Positions 1 through 4,954 of a stretch of 5,571 nt of DNA are shown here, one piece after another. Made by a program: the position numbers and the translations under genes. The notes under the pieces were generated by a model. The model worked only from the letters and a program-made list of their open reading frames with translations. It was not told where the DNA came from and searched no databases. This DNA is from Gammaproteobacteria bacterium (GTDB taxonomy: Bacteria > Pseudomonadota > Gammaproteobacteria > Pseudomonadales > Azotimanducaceae): assembly GCA_003476445.1 (NCBI GenBank), contig DMUF01000091.1, forward strand, positions 1 through 5,571. Direction: 5' to 3'. Position 1 is the first letter of the stretch, and every line of letters begins with the position of its first letter.

Positions 1-516
1 CGTAAGGTCGAAGGCGAAACCGGATCATCCACCATGCCGCACAAGGTGAATCCCATCGATTTCGAGAACTCGGAGGGGAACATTGGTATCGCCAATGCGC
101 TGCTCGCGCACATGGCATCGAAACTGCAGATCTCGCGCTGGCAGCGCGACCTGTCGGACTCCACCGTACTGCGCAACGTGGGCTCGGCCCTCGGACACTG
201 CCTGCTGGCATGGACGTCTGCGTTACGCGGCTTGTCTCGCGTGGACGTGAATGCCAGCGCCATGGCGCGGGACCTCGACCGCAGCTGGGAGGTACTGGCA
301 GAAGCGGTACAGACCGTCATGCGCCGCTACGGGCTGCCGGAACCCTACGAGCAGTTGAAGCGGGCAACCCGAGGGCGCCAGCTTGACGCCGAACTCTACA
401 GGGAAATGCTCGATACGCTGGGTCTGCCCGCCGAGGCACGCGCGGCGCTGGCGGCGCTCACACCCGCTACCTATGTTGGTCGCGCACAGAGTCTCGCGCG
501 CGATGATGACGCCTGA
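1..516 (+). CDS. purB: Adenylosuccinate lyase, C-terminal part (5' end outside window)
   Basis: PurB acts twice in purine synthesis, cleaving fumarate from SAICAR and from adenylosuccinate in the cytoplasm. The frame is open from base 1 and ends in TGA at 514-516, giving 171 residues of a protein usually about 456 long; the N-terminal domain and much of the helical core lie upstream. The fragment starts inside the fumarase/aspartase superfamily signature loop: GSSTMPHKVNP at fragment residues 8-18, including the adjacent serines, one of which is the catalytic base in E. coli PurB, followed by IDFENSEGN. The rest resembles the E. coli C-terminal domain, with SDSTVLRN, YEQLKRATRG near residue 120 and the terminal TPATYVGRA. 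An internal ATG at base 34 is not the start, because the signature loop begins before it. The stop overlaps the next gene by 14 bases. Identity is firm; only completeness is limited by the window edge. Confidence 0.97.
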   Translation, partial: RKVEGETGSSTMPHKVNPIDFENSEGNIGIANALLAHMASKLQISRWQRDLSDSTVLRNVGSALGHCLLAWTSALRGLSRVDVNASAMARDLDRSWEVLAEAVQTVMRRYGLPEPYEQLKRATRGRQLDAELYREMLDTLGLPAEARAALAALTPATYVGRAQSLARDDDA

Positions 517-979
517 ACCCGAGATACGCACGCGGCGCGTGGCGTGGCATACACATGCGCACGCCCTGCGGCACATTCGAGAGGTTGTGTTCATCATCGA
601 GCAGAAGGTGCCGCGCGAAGAAGAGTGGGACGATCAGGATGAAGGGTCCCAACACTTCATCGCGGAAGATCAGGACGGCCATGCTCTCGGCTGTGCTCGA
701 CTGCTTCCAACCGGCCAGATCGGGCGCATGGCGGTGCTGCGCGAACAACGCGGATCCGGAATCGGGCGAAGACTGCTCGAAGCAGCGCTCGAGGAGGCTC
801 GCACGCAAGGCATGCGGGAGGTCTTCCTGCATGCACAAACGCACGCGCTCGAGTTCTATCGCAAGTCAGGCTTCGTTCCGTACGGCGACGAATTCATGGA
901 AGCCGGAATCCCGCACAGGGAAATGATGCGAACCCTCGAGCCCTCCGGCGCGACGCTATCCGGGCCCGCCAACGGGTAG
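503..979 (+). CDS. GNAT-family N-acetyltransferase, ElaA/YjcF-like
   Basis: A predicted acetyl-CoA-dependent N-acyltransferase of 158 residues, the usual single-domain GNAT length. Visible blocks are the N-terminal helix/strand REVVFIIEQKVPREEEWD (about residues 26-43), FIAEDQDGHALGCARLLP (52-69), and motif A at 75-92 with RMAVLREQRGSGIG, where R83-G-S-G86-I-G88 fits the Q/R-x-x-G-x-G/A pyrophosphate loop. Motif B is EFYRKSGFVPYG around 117-128 with Tyr119 at the usual general-acid position. The ending EAGIPHREMMRTL is typical of the ElaA/YjcF branch. The substrate is unknown. The frame is open back to 383, but that extension lies in purB and is not GNAT-like. ATG 503 or ATG 506 is the sensible start, though neither has a strong Shine-Dalgarno. 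The start overlaps purB, suggesting translational coupling, and the 3' end overlaps the convergent rraA gene. The family call is strong; the biological role is open. Confidence 0.9.
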   Translation: MMTPEPEIRTRRVAWHTHAHALRHIREVVFIIEQKVPREEEWDDQDEGSQHFIAEDQDGHALGCARLLPTGQIGRMAVLREQRGSGIGRRLLEAALEEARTQGMREVFLHAQTHALEFYRKSGFVPYGDEFMEAGIPHREMMRTLEPSGATLSGPANG

Positions 980-1459
980 CGCCCGGGGCGAGACCACGAG
1001 CCCGTTGCTGTCCGCGTATACCCACGCCTCTGGCGCGAATGAGACCCCCGCCATGACCACCGTCTCGTCCCGCCGACCTACCCCGCGCTTCACGCTGCGC
1101 AGTGGATGCGGGGCGAGAGCCAGAATGCCGATGGGCATCGTCGCAAGGGCTTCAACATCGCGAACACACCCGTTCACGACGATGCCGGACCAGCCCGACT
1201 CGACCGCAATCCGCGCGAGATTATCGCCAACCAGCGCGCAGCGCAGCGACGCTCCTCCGTCGACGACGAGCACGCAGCCTTCACCCGGCTCGCGCACACG
1301 ATCTGCCACGAGCGAATTGTCTTCGAAACAGGCGATCGTACGGACGCGACCAGAGAACACCGTGCTGCCGCCAAAGTGTCTGAAGATTGGCTGCGCAACC
1401 GAAAGCTCATCCCCATGGGCATCACAGAGGTCCGGCAAGGCAAACATGGGCGCGGTCAT
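956..1459 (-). CDS. rraA: RraA-family protein (RNase E regulator / HMG aldolase-like)
   Basis: A 167-residue protein close in length to E. coli RraA (161) and collinear with it: LCDAHGDEL near residue 11, FRHFGGSTVFSGRV at 26-39, CFEDNSLVADRV at 44-55, VLVVDGGASLRCALVGDNLA at 63-82, and VYADSNGLVVS at 147-157. In E. coli RraA binds RNase E and inhibits it. Related proteins are class II pyruvate aldolases (4-hydroxy-4-methyl-2-oxoglutarate) and oxaloacetate decarboxylases. This copy carries Asp79, Arg100 and Asp101 with 20 residues between Asp79 and Arg100, the D-X20-R-D pattern reported for the active P. putida aldolase. E. coli RraA has Ala and Gln at the two Asp positions. The ATG overlaps the thrH stop as ATGA, with GGAG five bases upstream, so translation is probably coupled. 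The last 24 bases overlap the GNAT gene on the other strand. Family is certain; whether it regulates RNase E, acts as an enzyme, or both is unresolved. Confidence 0.93.
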   Translation of the reverse strand: MTAPMFALPDLCDAHGDELSVAQPIFRHFGGSTVFSGRVRTIACFEDNSLVADRVREPGEGCVLVVDGGASLRCALVGDNLARIAVESGWSGIVVNGCVRDVEALATMPIGILALAPHPLRSVKRGVGRRDETVVMAGVSFAPEAWVYADSNGLVVSPRALPVGGPG

Positions 1460-2049
1460 GCCTGCTCCAGCAGCGCCTGCAGCCCGGCATATTCATCCGT
1501 CTGAGGGAATTGCGGAAAGGCAACGCGAATGTTGTCCGGCGCGCGAAACAAGATTCCGGCATCTGCCTCTTCGAGCATGCTGATGTCGTTATAGGAATCG
1601 CCCGCCGCCAGCACCTTGTACCTGAGCGACTTGAACGCCTGCACAGTGCAGCGCTTAGGATCAGGCTGCCTGATGCTGTAACCCACGATACGGTCATCTG
1701 CCACGACCAGCTTGTGACAGAGCAACGTGGGAAACGAAAGCTTCTGCATCAGCGGCATGGCGAACTGATAAAAGGTGTCGGACACAATAGCTACCTGATA
1801 GCGCGCACGTGCCCAATCGAGAAACGTGCGTGCACCGGGCAGTGGCTCCATCCGGTCGATCACCTGCTGTATGAGTGTCAGCGGCAGGTCATGCTGAGCC
1901 AGCACCTTGAGTCGCATCTGCATGAGGTCGTCATAGACTGGAATGTCGCGCGTCGTCTGGCGCAACGCCTCGATTCCAGTCAGTTCGGCTACCGCGGGCC
2001 AGATTTCCGGAACCAGCACGCCCTCAAGGTCAAGGCACAGCACATCCAC
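1456..2049 (-). CDS. thrH: Phosphoserine phosphatase / homoserine phosphotransferase (ThrH), HAD family
   Basis: A 197-residue HAD-superfamily enzyme, collinear with P. aeruginosa ThrH (about 205), which dephosphorylates phosphoserine and can pass the phosphate to homoserine. HAD motif I is CLDLEGVLVPEIW at residues 5-17, with nucleophile Asp7 and Glu9 in place of the second Asp, as in ThrH. Motif II is IVSDTFYQF at 88-96 (Ser90), Lys140 lies in the AFKSL block, and motif III/IV is AAGDSYNDISML at 148-159 (Asp151, Asp155). Other family blocks are TTRDIPVYDDLM (32-43) and FPTLLCHKL (106-114). Translation starts at GTG 2047-2049, supported by GGGAG seven bases upstream and by alignment with the family N-terminus. 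It lies 36 bases after cysB and overlaps rraA by four bases. In the cell it would act in serine/threonine metabolism; serine is the precursor of cysteine, which fits its position behind cysB. Confidence 0.95.
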   Translation of the reverse strand: MDVLCLDLEGVLVPEIWPAVAELTGIEALRQTTRDIPVYDDLMQMRLKVLAQHDLPLTLIQQVIDRMEPLPGARTFLDWARARYQVAIVSDTFYQFAMPLMQKLSFPTLLCHKLVVADDRIVGYSIRQPDPKRCTVQAFKSLRYKVLAAGDSYNDISMLEEADAGILFRAPDNIRVAFPQFPQTDEYAGLQALLEQA

Positions 2050-2085
2050 GTTCGTTCTCCCAGACAGTTATCGCGCCCGACCTGC

Positions 2086-3072
2086 TCAGCGGTCTGGCAG
2101 GCGCAGGCCAAGAAAAAGCGCCTCACGTTCGGCACGAGTGCGACAGGCTACCGCAGCGTCGACCTGTTCCCGCGTCAGGTGCGGCGCGAAACGCTCAATG
2201 AAATCGTACATGTAGCGGCGCAGAAACGTGCCCTTGCGAAAGCCAATATGCGTCGTGCTGGGCGCAAAGAGATGCGACGCGTCGAGCGCGACCAGATCCT
2301 GATCACGCTCGGTGTCCAGCGCCATGCGAGCGATAATGCCGATGCCGAAACCCAGGCGAACGTAGGTTTTGATCACGTCGGTGTCGGTTGCGGTCAGCAC
2401 CACGTCCGGCTCAAGCCCTTGGCTGAGAAACGCCTCGTCGAGTCGCGACCGTCCGGTGAACCCGAATACATAGGTAACGATGGGTTCGCGGGCAATATCC
2501 TCGAGCGTCAGCGGACCGTGACGCGCCACCCGCTCGATGAGCGGATGCTCCCTTGGCACCACCACGCAGCGGTTCCAGCTGTAACACGGCATCATAACCA
2601 GGTCGGCGAAGTGCTCGAGACCCTCGGTGGCGATCGCGAAATCAACCGCGCCCGTGGCTGCAAGCTCTGCGATCTGGGTGGGCGAACCCTGGCTCATATG
2701 CAGCGCGACGCGAGGAAACCGCGAACGAAACTCCGTGATGACCGCCGGCAGGGCATAGCGCGCCTGCGTATGCGTGGTGGCGATTGTCAGATCGCCCTGC
2801 TGTTCGTCGCTCGATTCCTGGGCGATCTGCTTGATGGTTTCTACCTGCCGCAACACCTGCCCCGCCATCGCAATGATGGTCTCACCGACCTGAGTTACGT
2901 GCGTGAGATGCTTTCCACTGCGCGCGAAGATTTCGACCCCGAGCTCGTCTTCGAGCAGCCGGATCTGCTTGCTGATACCCGGCTGAGAGGTGAAGAGGAC
3001 CTGCGCAGTGGCCGACACATTCAGATCGTGATGGGCGACTTCCCAGATGTAGCGCAGCTGCTGCAGCTTCAC
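2086..3072 (-). CDS. cysB: CysB, LysR-type transcriptional regulator of sulfur assimilation
   Basis: CysB activates sulfate uptake and cysteine-biosynthesis genes in response to N-acetylserine or O-acetylserine, and represses itself. This 328-residue protein has the winged helix-turn-helix at residues 1-60 (MKLQQLRYI start, FTSQPGISKQIRLLEDELG at 27-45). The periplasmic-binding-protein-like effector domain follows. Ligand-pocket residues known from enterobacterial CysB are visible: Thr100, Thr102 and Gln103 in TTHTQARYALP, Trp166 in YSWNR, and the FGFTGRS loop with Thr206 (Thr202 in E. coli). The shift reflects four extra residues around 177-190 and accounts for most of the length difference from the 324-residue E. 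coli protein. ATDTDVIKTYVRLG (228-241) and MYDFIERFAPHLT (288-300) are also diagnostic. The start is GTG 3070-3072, with AAGGAG eight bases upstream; an out-of-frame ATG lies just before it and reaches a stop after one further codon. cysB lies 28 bases after the nucleotidase gene and 36 before thrH. It could equally be called a Cbl-like paralogue, but the match is to CysB. Confidence 0.96.
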   Translation of the reverse strand: MKLQQLRYIWEVAHHDLNVSATAQVLFTSQPGISKQIRLLEDELGVEIFARSGKHLTHVTQVGETIIAMAGQVLRQVETIKQIAQESSDEQQGDLTIATTHTQARYALPAVITEFRSRFPRVALHMSQGSPTQIAELAATGAVDFAIATEGLEHFADLVMMPCYSWNRCVVVPREHPLIERVARHGPLTLEDIAREPIVTYVFGFTGRSRLDEAFLSQGLEPDVVLTATDTDVIKTYVRLGFGIGIIARMALDTERDQDLVALDASHLFAPSTTHIGFRKGTFLRRYMYDFIERFAPHLTREQVDAAVACRTRAEREALFLGLRLPDR

Positions 3073-3100
3073 GACATTCGCTCCTTAAGAGGCTGAGCGG

Positions 3101-3994
3101 TCATTGATTAACAATGCCATGCGGGACGTGCCCGGCTGCCAGGTGCGCACTTGCGCGTTCACAGTGCAGCGGCTGGTCGTCGAAAAAGACATCCGCGCCA
3201 AACGCGCGCAGAAACTCGGTCTTGTTCATTCCGCCAAGAAAGAGCGACTCATCAAGACGAACATCCCAGGCGCGAAGCGTGCGGATTACGCGTTCGTGAG
3301 CCGGCGCGCTACGTGCCGTGACCAGCGCGGTGCGCACGGGGCAGTGGCTGCCATCAAACTCGCGCTGAAGTCGGTGCAGCGCAGCGAGGAACGGCTTGAA
3401 TGGCCCACCTTCCAGCGGTCGCTCCGCCGCCTCTGCCTCGGATCGGGCAAACACGTCGAGACCCTGCTGCTGATAGACGCGCTCGGCTTCATCGGAAAAC
3501 AGCACGGAGTCACCGTCAAAGGCGAGACGCAGATCTTCGTGCTCGCTGCGCGCCCCCGCGGCACGCCCCATGAGAGTCGCCGCCGCCACGCCGTGCTCAA
3601 GTGCATGGCCGACATCATCCGGATGCGTTGAAAGAAAGAGCGTGCAGCCGAAGGCGCGAACATAGCGATACGGTGATTCACCGCCACAGAACGCGGCCCT
3701 GGTAATCGCCAGCTCATACGCTTTGACGGAGTTGAAGATGCGCAGTCCCGTATCGGCGGAATTACGGGACAACAGAATGACCTCGACCTGCGGGCGTTCC
3801 AGCAGGCGATTGAGTCGCAATAGTTTGGTGACGAACGTGAATGCCTCACCGGGTTCGAGCACGACGTCTTCGTGCGCGATCTGATACTGGCGATACGCCT
3901 CGAGCCCCTCTGATTCGTACACCGCGTTGCTCTCGCCGAGATCAAACAGGGCACGAGAGCTGATAGCGATGGTCAAGAGCGGCGCGGGCGTCAT
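3101..3994 (-). CDS. Cytosolic 5'-nucleotidase, cN-I-like (PF06189 type)
   Basis: A 297-residue protein of the bacterial 5'-nucleotidase family related to vertebrate cN-IA/IB, which hydrolyse nucleoside 5'-monophosphates (AMP and deoxynucleotides in the animal enzymes). The blocks I recognise are LLTIAISSRALFDLGESNAV at residues 6-25, EAYRQYQIAHED at 32-43, VEVILLSRNSADTGLRIFNS at 70-89, TRAAFCGGESPYRYVRAFG at 98-116, and LFLSTHPDDV. The HAD-like nucleophile motif is RLAFDGDSVLFSDEAERVY at 156-174, with Asp160 and Asp162. Then come GGPFKPFLAALHRLQ (196-210), a threonine motif ALVTARSAPAHERVIRTL (223-240), and GGMNKTEFLRAFGADVFFDD (254-273) with Lys258 and the closing Asp pair. No signal peptide is seen, so it is probably cytosolic. 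ATG 3994 overlaps the stop of the upstream small gene as ATGA, indicating coupling; its own Shine-Dalgarno is weak. The exact substrate cannot be read from the sequence. Confidence 0.9.
   Translation of the reverse strand: MTPAPLLTIAISSRALFDLGESNAVYESEGLEAYRQYQIAHEDVVLEPGEAFTFVTKLLRLNRLLERPQVEVILLSRNSADTGLRIFNSVKAYELAITRAAFCGGESPYRYVRAFGCTLFLSTHPDDVGHALEHGVAAATLMGRAAGARSEHEDLRLAFDGDSVLFSDEAERVYQQQGLDVFARSEAEAAERPLEGGPFKPFLAALHRLQREFDGSHCPVRTALVTARSAPAHERVIRTLRAWDVRLDESLFLGGMNKTEFLRAFGADVFFDDQPLHCERASAHLAAGHVPHGIVNQ
3102..3116. repeat. AT-rich inverted repeat just upstream of cysB
   Basis: CATTG-ATTAA-CAATG is a perfect five-base inverted repeat around a five-base AT centre. It overlaps the last codons and stop of the 5'-nucleotidase gene and lies 30 bases before the cysB start codon. 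It stands out as an AT-rich island in GC-rich sequence. A position just upstream of a LysR-type regulator gene would suit an autoregulatory operator, but the arm spacing does not give the classic T-N11-A box, and short palindromes arise by chance. No -35 box is seen at the right distance from the AT centre. Confidence 0.3.
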
Positions 3995-4200
3995 GCGTCC
4001 ATGTCCGGAATGAGCTCGCTTTCGAGGCGTGCGATCATGTCTTTGAGCTTGAGTTTGCGCTTCTTGAGGCGCTGGATTCGCATTGCATCGGAATGCCCAA
4101 CGACAATCAGGTGCCCAATGACCTCATCGAGATCACGGTGCTCGACCCGCAGCTCGGCGAGCCAGTGCTCCATCTCCTGCCGGTCCATCACCATTTCCAT
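3991..4200 (-). CDS. Small YdcH/DUF465-like basic coiled-coil protein
   Basis: A small protein of about 69 residues and unknown molecular function, first gene of the minus-strand cluster. The core is one or two helices: HWLAELRVEHRDLDEVIGHL, then a strongly basic IQRLKKRKLKLKDMIARLE, ending IPDMDA. This L-x-x-EHRxLD ... LKKxKLxLKDxI pattern is what I recognise from the DUF465/YdcH group, small SlyX-like helical-hairpin proteins. The start is uncertain. ATGs at 4200, 4194 and 4188 are all in frame; 4188 has GGAA six bases upstream and matches the usual short N-terminus, while 4200 gives the longest product compatible with the predicted promoter. Upstream in-frame codons to 4353, including ATGs at 4221 and 4218, fall at or before the predicted -10 box and encode arginine/proline-rich shadow sequence. 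The stop overlaps the nucleotidase start by four bases. Coding is well supported; function is not. Confidence 0.8.
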   Translation of the reverse strand: MEMVMDRQEMEHWLAELRVEHRDLDEVIGHLIVVGHSDAMRIQRLKKRKLKLKDMIARLESELIPDMDA

Positions 4201-4216
4201 TGACGGGGCGCGTGGC

Positions 4217-4245
4217 ATCATAGGCACATGAACGACGAGCGTCGA
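4217..4245 (-). promoter_or_regulatory. Putative sigma70 promoter of the DUF465-nucleotidase-cysB-thrH-rraA cluster
   Basis: Reading the minus strand, a TATGAT -10 hexamer (4217-4222, five of six consensus matches) lies 17 bases downstream of TCGACG (4240-4245, four of six matches to TTGACA). Transcription would start near 4210, giving a leader of roughly 10-22 bases before the candidate ATGs at 4200-4188. This is the only convincing promoter I see for the five-gene cluster. It sits in the short divergent gap shared with the J-domain gene, for which I find no comparable promoter. The call is from consensus and position only. Confidence 0.45.
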
Positions 4246-4307
4246 CTCTCCTCCGGTCCTTTGTCGAGCAGCGCGATGGGAGCCCCAACCCGGCCTGGGC
4301 GGGCGCC

Positions 4308-4805
4308 GTGCTAATCGTCTTGGGCGTGCTCGCTGCCCTTCTTGCAGCGGCATGGCTGCTGCGCGGCGCCTCTCGCGCCTGGCAACGGGGCGAACGCGGC
4401 ACTCTCCTAGCCGTTGTTGCGGCGCTGGGTGCGCTCGCTCTCGCAGCGCTCGCTGCCACCGGGCGCATGCACTGGCTGGGCGCGCTCGCCGCTGCTTTCA
4501 TCCCCTTTCTGCGACGAATCGGCAGTCTTCTACGCCTGCTGCCCCTGGTCAGCTCGGTGTTGAAAGGCGCTCGGGCGGGGTCTTCAGCAGGTCATCGTCA
4601 AACGCCACGTCCACCCAAGGGCGGCATGACGCGCGCTGAAGCCTTCGGCGTGCTAGGCCTTGCAGAGGGCGCCTCTGAGCGCGAGATCATGGAGAGTCAT
4701 CGCCGCCTGATGCAGCGGGTGCACCCCGATCGCGGAGGGTCAGCCTTTCTCGCACAGCAGTTGAACGAAGCGCGCCGCGTTCTGCTGGACGAAGGGAAAG
4801 CCTGA
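4308..4805 (+). CDS. Membrane-anchored J-domain protein (TIM14/Pam18-like DnaJ co-chaperone)
   Basis: A 165-residue predicted inner-membrane protein with a C-terminal J domain. Hydrophobic segments are at about residues 2-19 and 32-50, followed by a third, amphipathic hydrophobic stretch at about 55-85 rich in Leu and Arg. A flexible Gly/Ser/Pro/Lys linker (86-106) leads to the J domain at 107-162. That domain has AFGVLGLAEGASEREI, HRRLMQRV, the HPD tripeptide at 139-141 that stimulates Hsp70 ATPase, DRGGS, and a final helix LAQQLNEARRVLL. Short helices I/IV and the HRRLM...HPDRGGS...NEAR pattern resemble mitochondrial TIM14/Pam18 more than canonical DnaJ; no G/F or zinc-finger region is present. 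It probably recruits DnaK to the membrane. GTG 4308 is the only recognisable start in this frame (open from 4224, with no ATG, GTG or TTG before it), but its Shine-Dalgarno is weak. Transcribed divergently from the DUF465 gene. Confidence 0.85.
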   Translation: MLIVLGVLAALLAAAWLLRGASRAWQRGERGTLLAVVAALGALALAALAATGRMHWLGALAAAFIPFLRRIGSLLRLLPLVSSVLKGARAGSSAGHRQTPRPPKGGMTRAEAFGVLGLAEGASEREIMESHRRLMQRVHPDRGGSAFLAQQLNEARRVLLDEGKA

Positions 4806-4828
4806 TCAGCGAACGCTCAGGCGAACGC
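4806..4828. repeat. Imperfect tandem duplication between two convergent stop codons
   Basis: On the + strand TCAGCGAACGC (4806-4816) is followed immediately by TCAGGCGAACGC (4817-4828), identical apart from one extra G. The block begins right after the J-domain gene stop and contains the TGA of the minus-strand small gene at 4817-4819, so it forms almost all of the junction between the two convergent genes. It looks like a small slippage duplication and has no obvious regulatory function. No intrinsic terminator is visible here. Confidence 0.7.
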
Positions 4829-4927
4829 GATACTCGCGATCATGATAACGACGGATGCCCAGCCCCAGAGGGTCACGAGCTTTACCACCCAACTCTGCTC
4901 GAAGAAGTCCTCGATCAGGTACCACAT
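4817..4927 (-). CDS. Putative 36-residue single-pass membrane protein
   Basis: A small gene below usual annotation length limits. It begins ATG 4925-4927 (MWYLIEDFFEQSW) and ends TGA 4817-4819. The first dozen residues are aromatic and acidic (Glu6, Asp7, Glu10). Residues from about 14 to 35 form one hydrophobic helix with Trp21 and Trp23 and a single Lys16 near its start, ending IMIASIAFA. Evidence that it is coding: AGGAG sits eight bases upstream (4936-4940); 31 of 36 codons end in G or C, matching the neighbouring genes; the reading frame coherently gives an amphipathic-then-hydrophobic protein; and a plausible promoter lies just upstream. A GTG directly before the ATG is an alternative start. 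It lies 71 bases after rimO on the same strand and 11 bases from the convergent J-domain gene. I do not recognise the family. It is probably an inner-membrane peptide, and no function is proposed. Confidence 0.68.
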   Translation of the reverse strand: MWYLIEDFFEQSWVVKLVTLWGWASVVIMIASIAFA

Positions 4928-4935
4928 CACCGTTT

Positions 4936-4940
4936 CTCCT
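4936..4940 (-). promoter_or_regulatory. Shine-Dalgarno of the 36-residue membrane protein
   Basis: AGGAG on the minus strand, within TAGGAGA, eight bases before ATG 4927. It is among the strongest ribosome-binding sites in the window, and it is the main reason for accepting so short a gene and for preferring this start. Confidence 0.7.
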
Positions 4941-4954
4941 AGCTCAGTGCCCGC

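Noticed and set aside
383..502. N-terminal extension of the GNAT gene back to ATG 383
   Set aside because: It lies inside purB in another frame, encodes Arg/Pro-rich sequence unlike GNAT N-termini, and the normal domain length is reached from 503.
960..986. GC-rich hairpins (CCGGGC/GCCCGG and CCCG-CCAA-CGGG) at the GNAT/rraA junction, considered as a terminator
   Set aside because: No T-tract follows on either strand and the hairpins lie within coding sequence; in sequence this GC-rich such stems are common.
1005..1583. A 192-codon + strand frame
   Set aside because: Antisense to rraA and the end of thrH; low-complexity Ser/Thr/Arg/Pro composition and no family resemblance.
1387..3096. A 569-codon open frame on the + strand, the longest in the window
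   Set aside because: It runs antisense through thrH and cysB, both unmistakable on the minus strand. Its product is rich in His/Arg/Gln with no recognisable domain, as expected of a high-GC shadow frame.
3107..3135. Internal sigma70 promoter for cysB using GTTAAT as a -10 box
   Set aside because: The hexamer 17 bases upstream on the minus strand is CCGGGC, with no resemblance to a -35 element.
3104..3631. A 175-codon + strand frame
   Set aside because: Shadow of the 5'-nucleotidase gene, whose motifs are clear on the opposite strand.
4201..4353. N-terminal extension of the DUF465-like gene to 4353
   Set aside because: Arg/Pro/Gly-rich translation that overlaps the J-protein start and includes the predicted promoter; the family is about 70 residues long.
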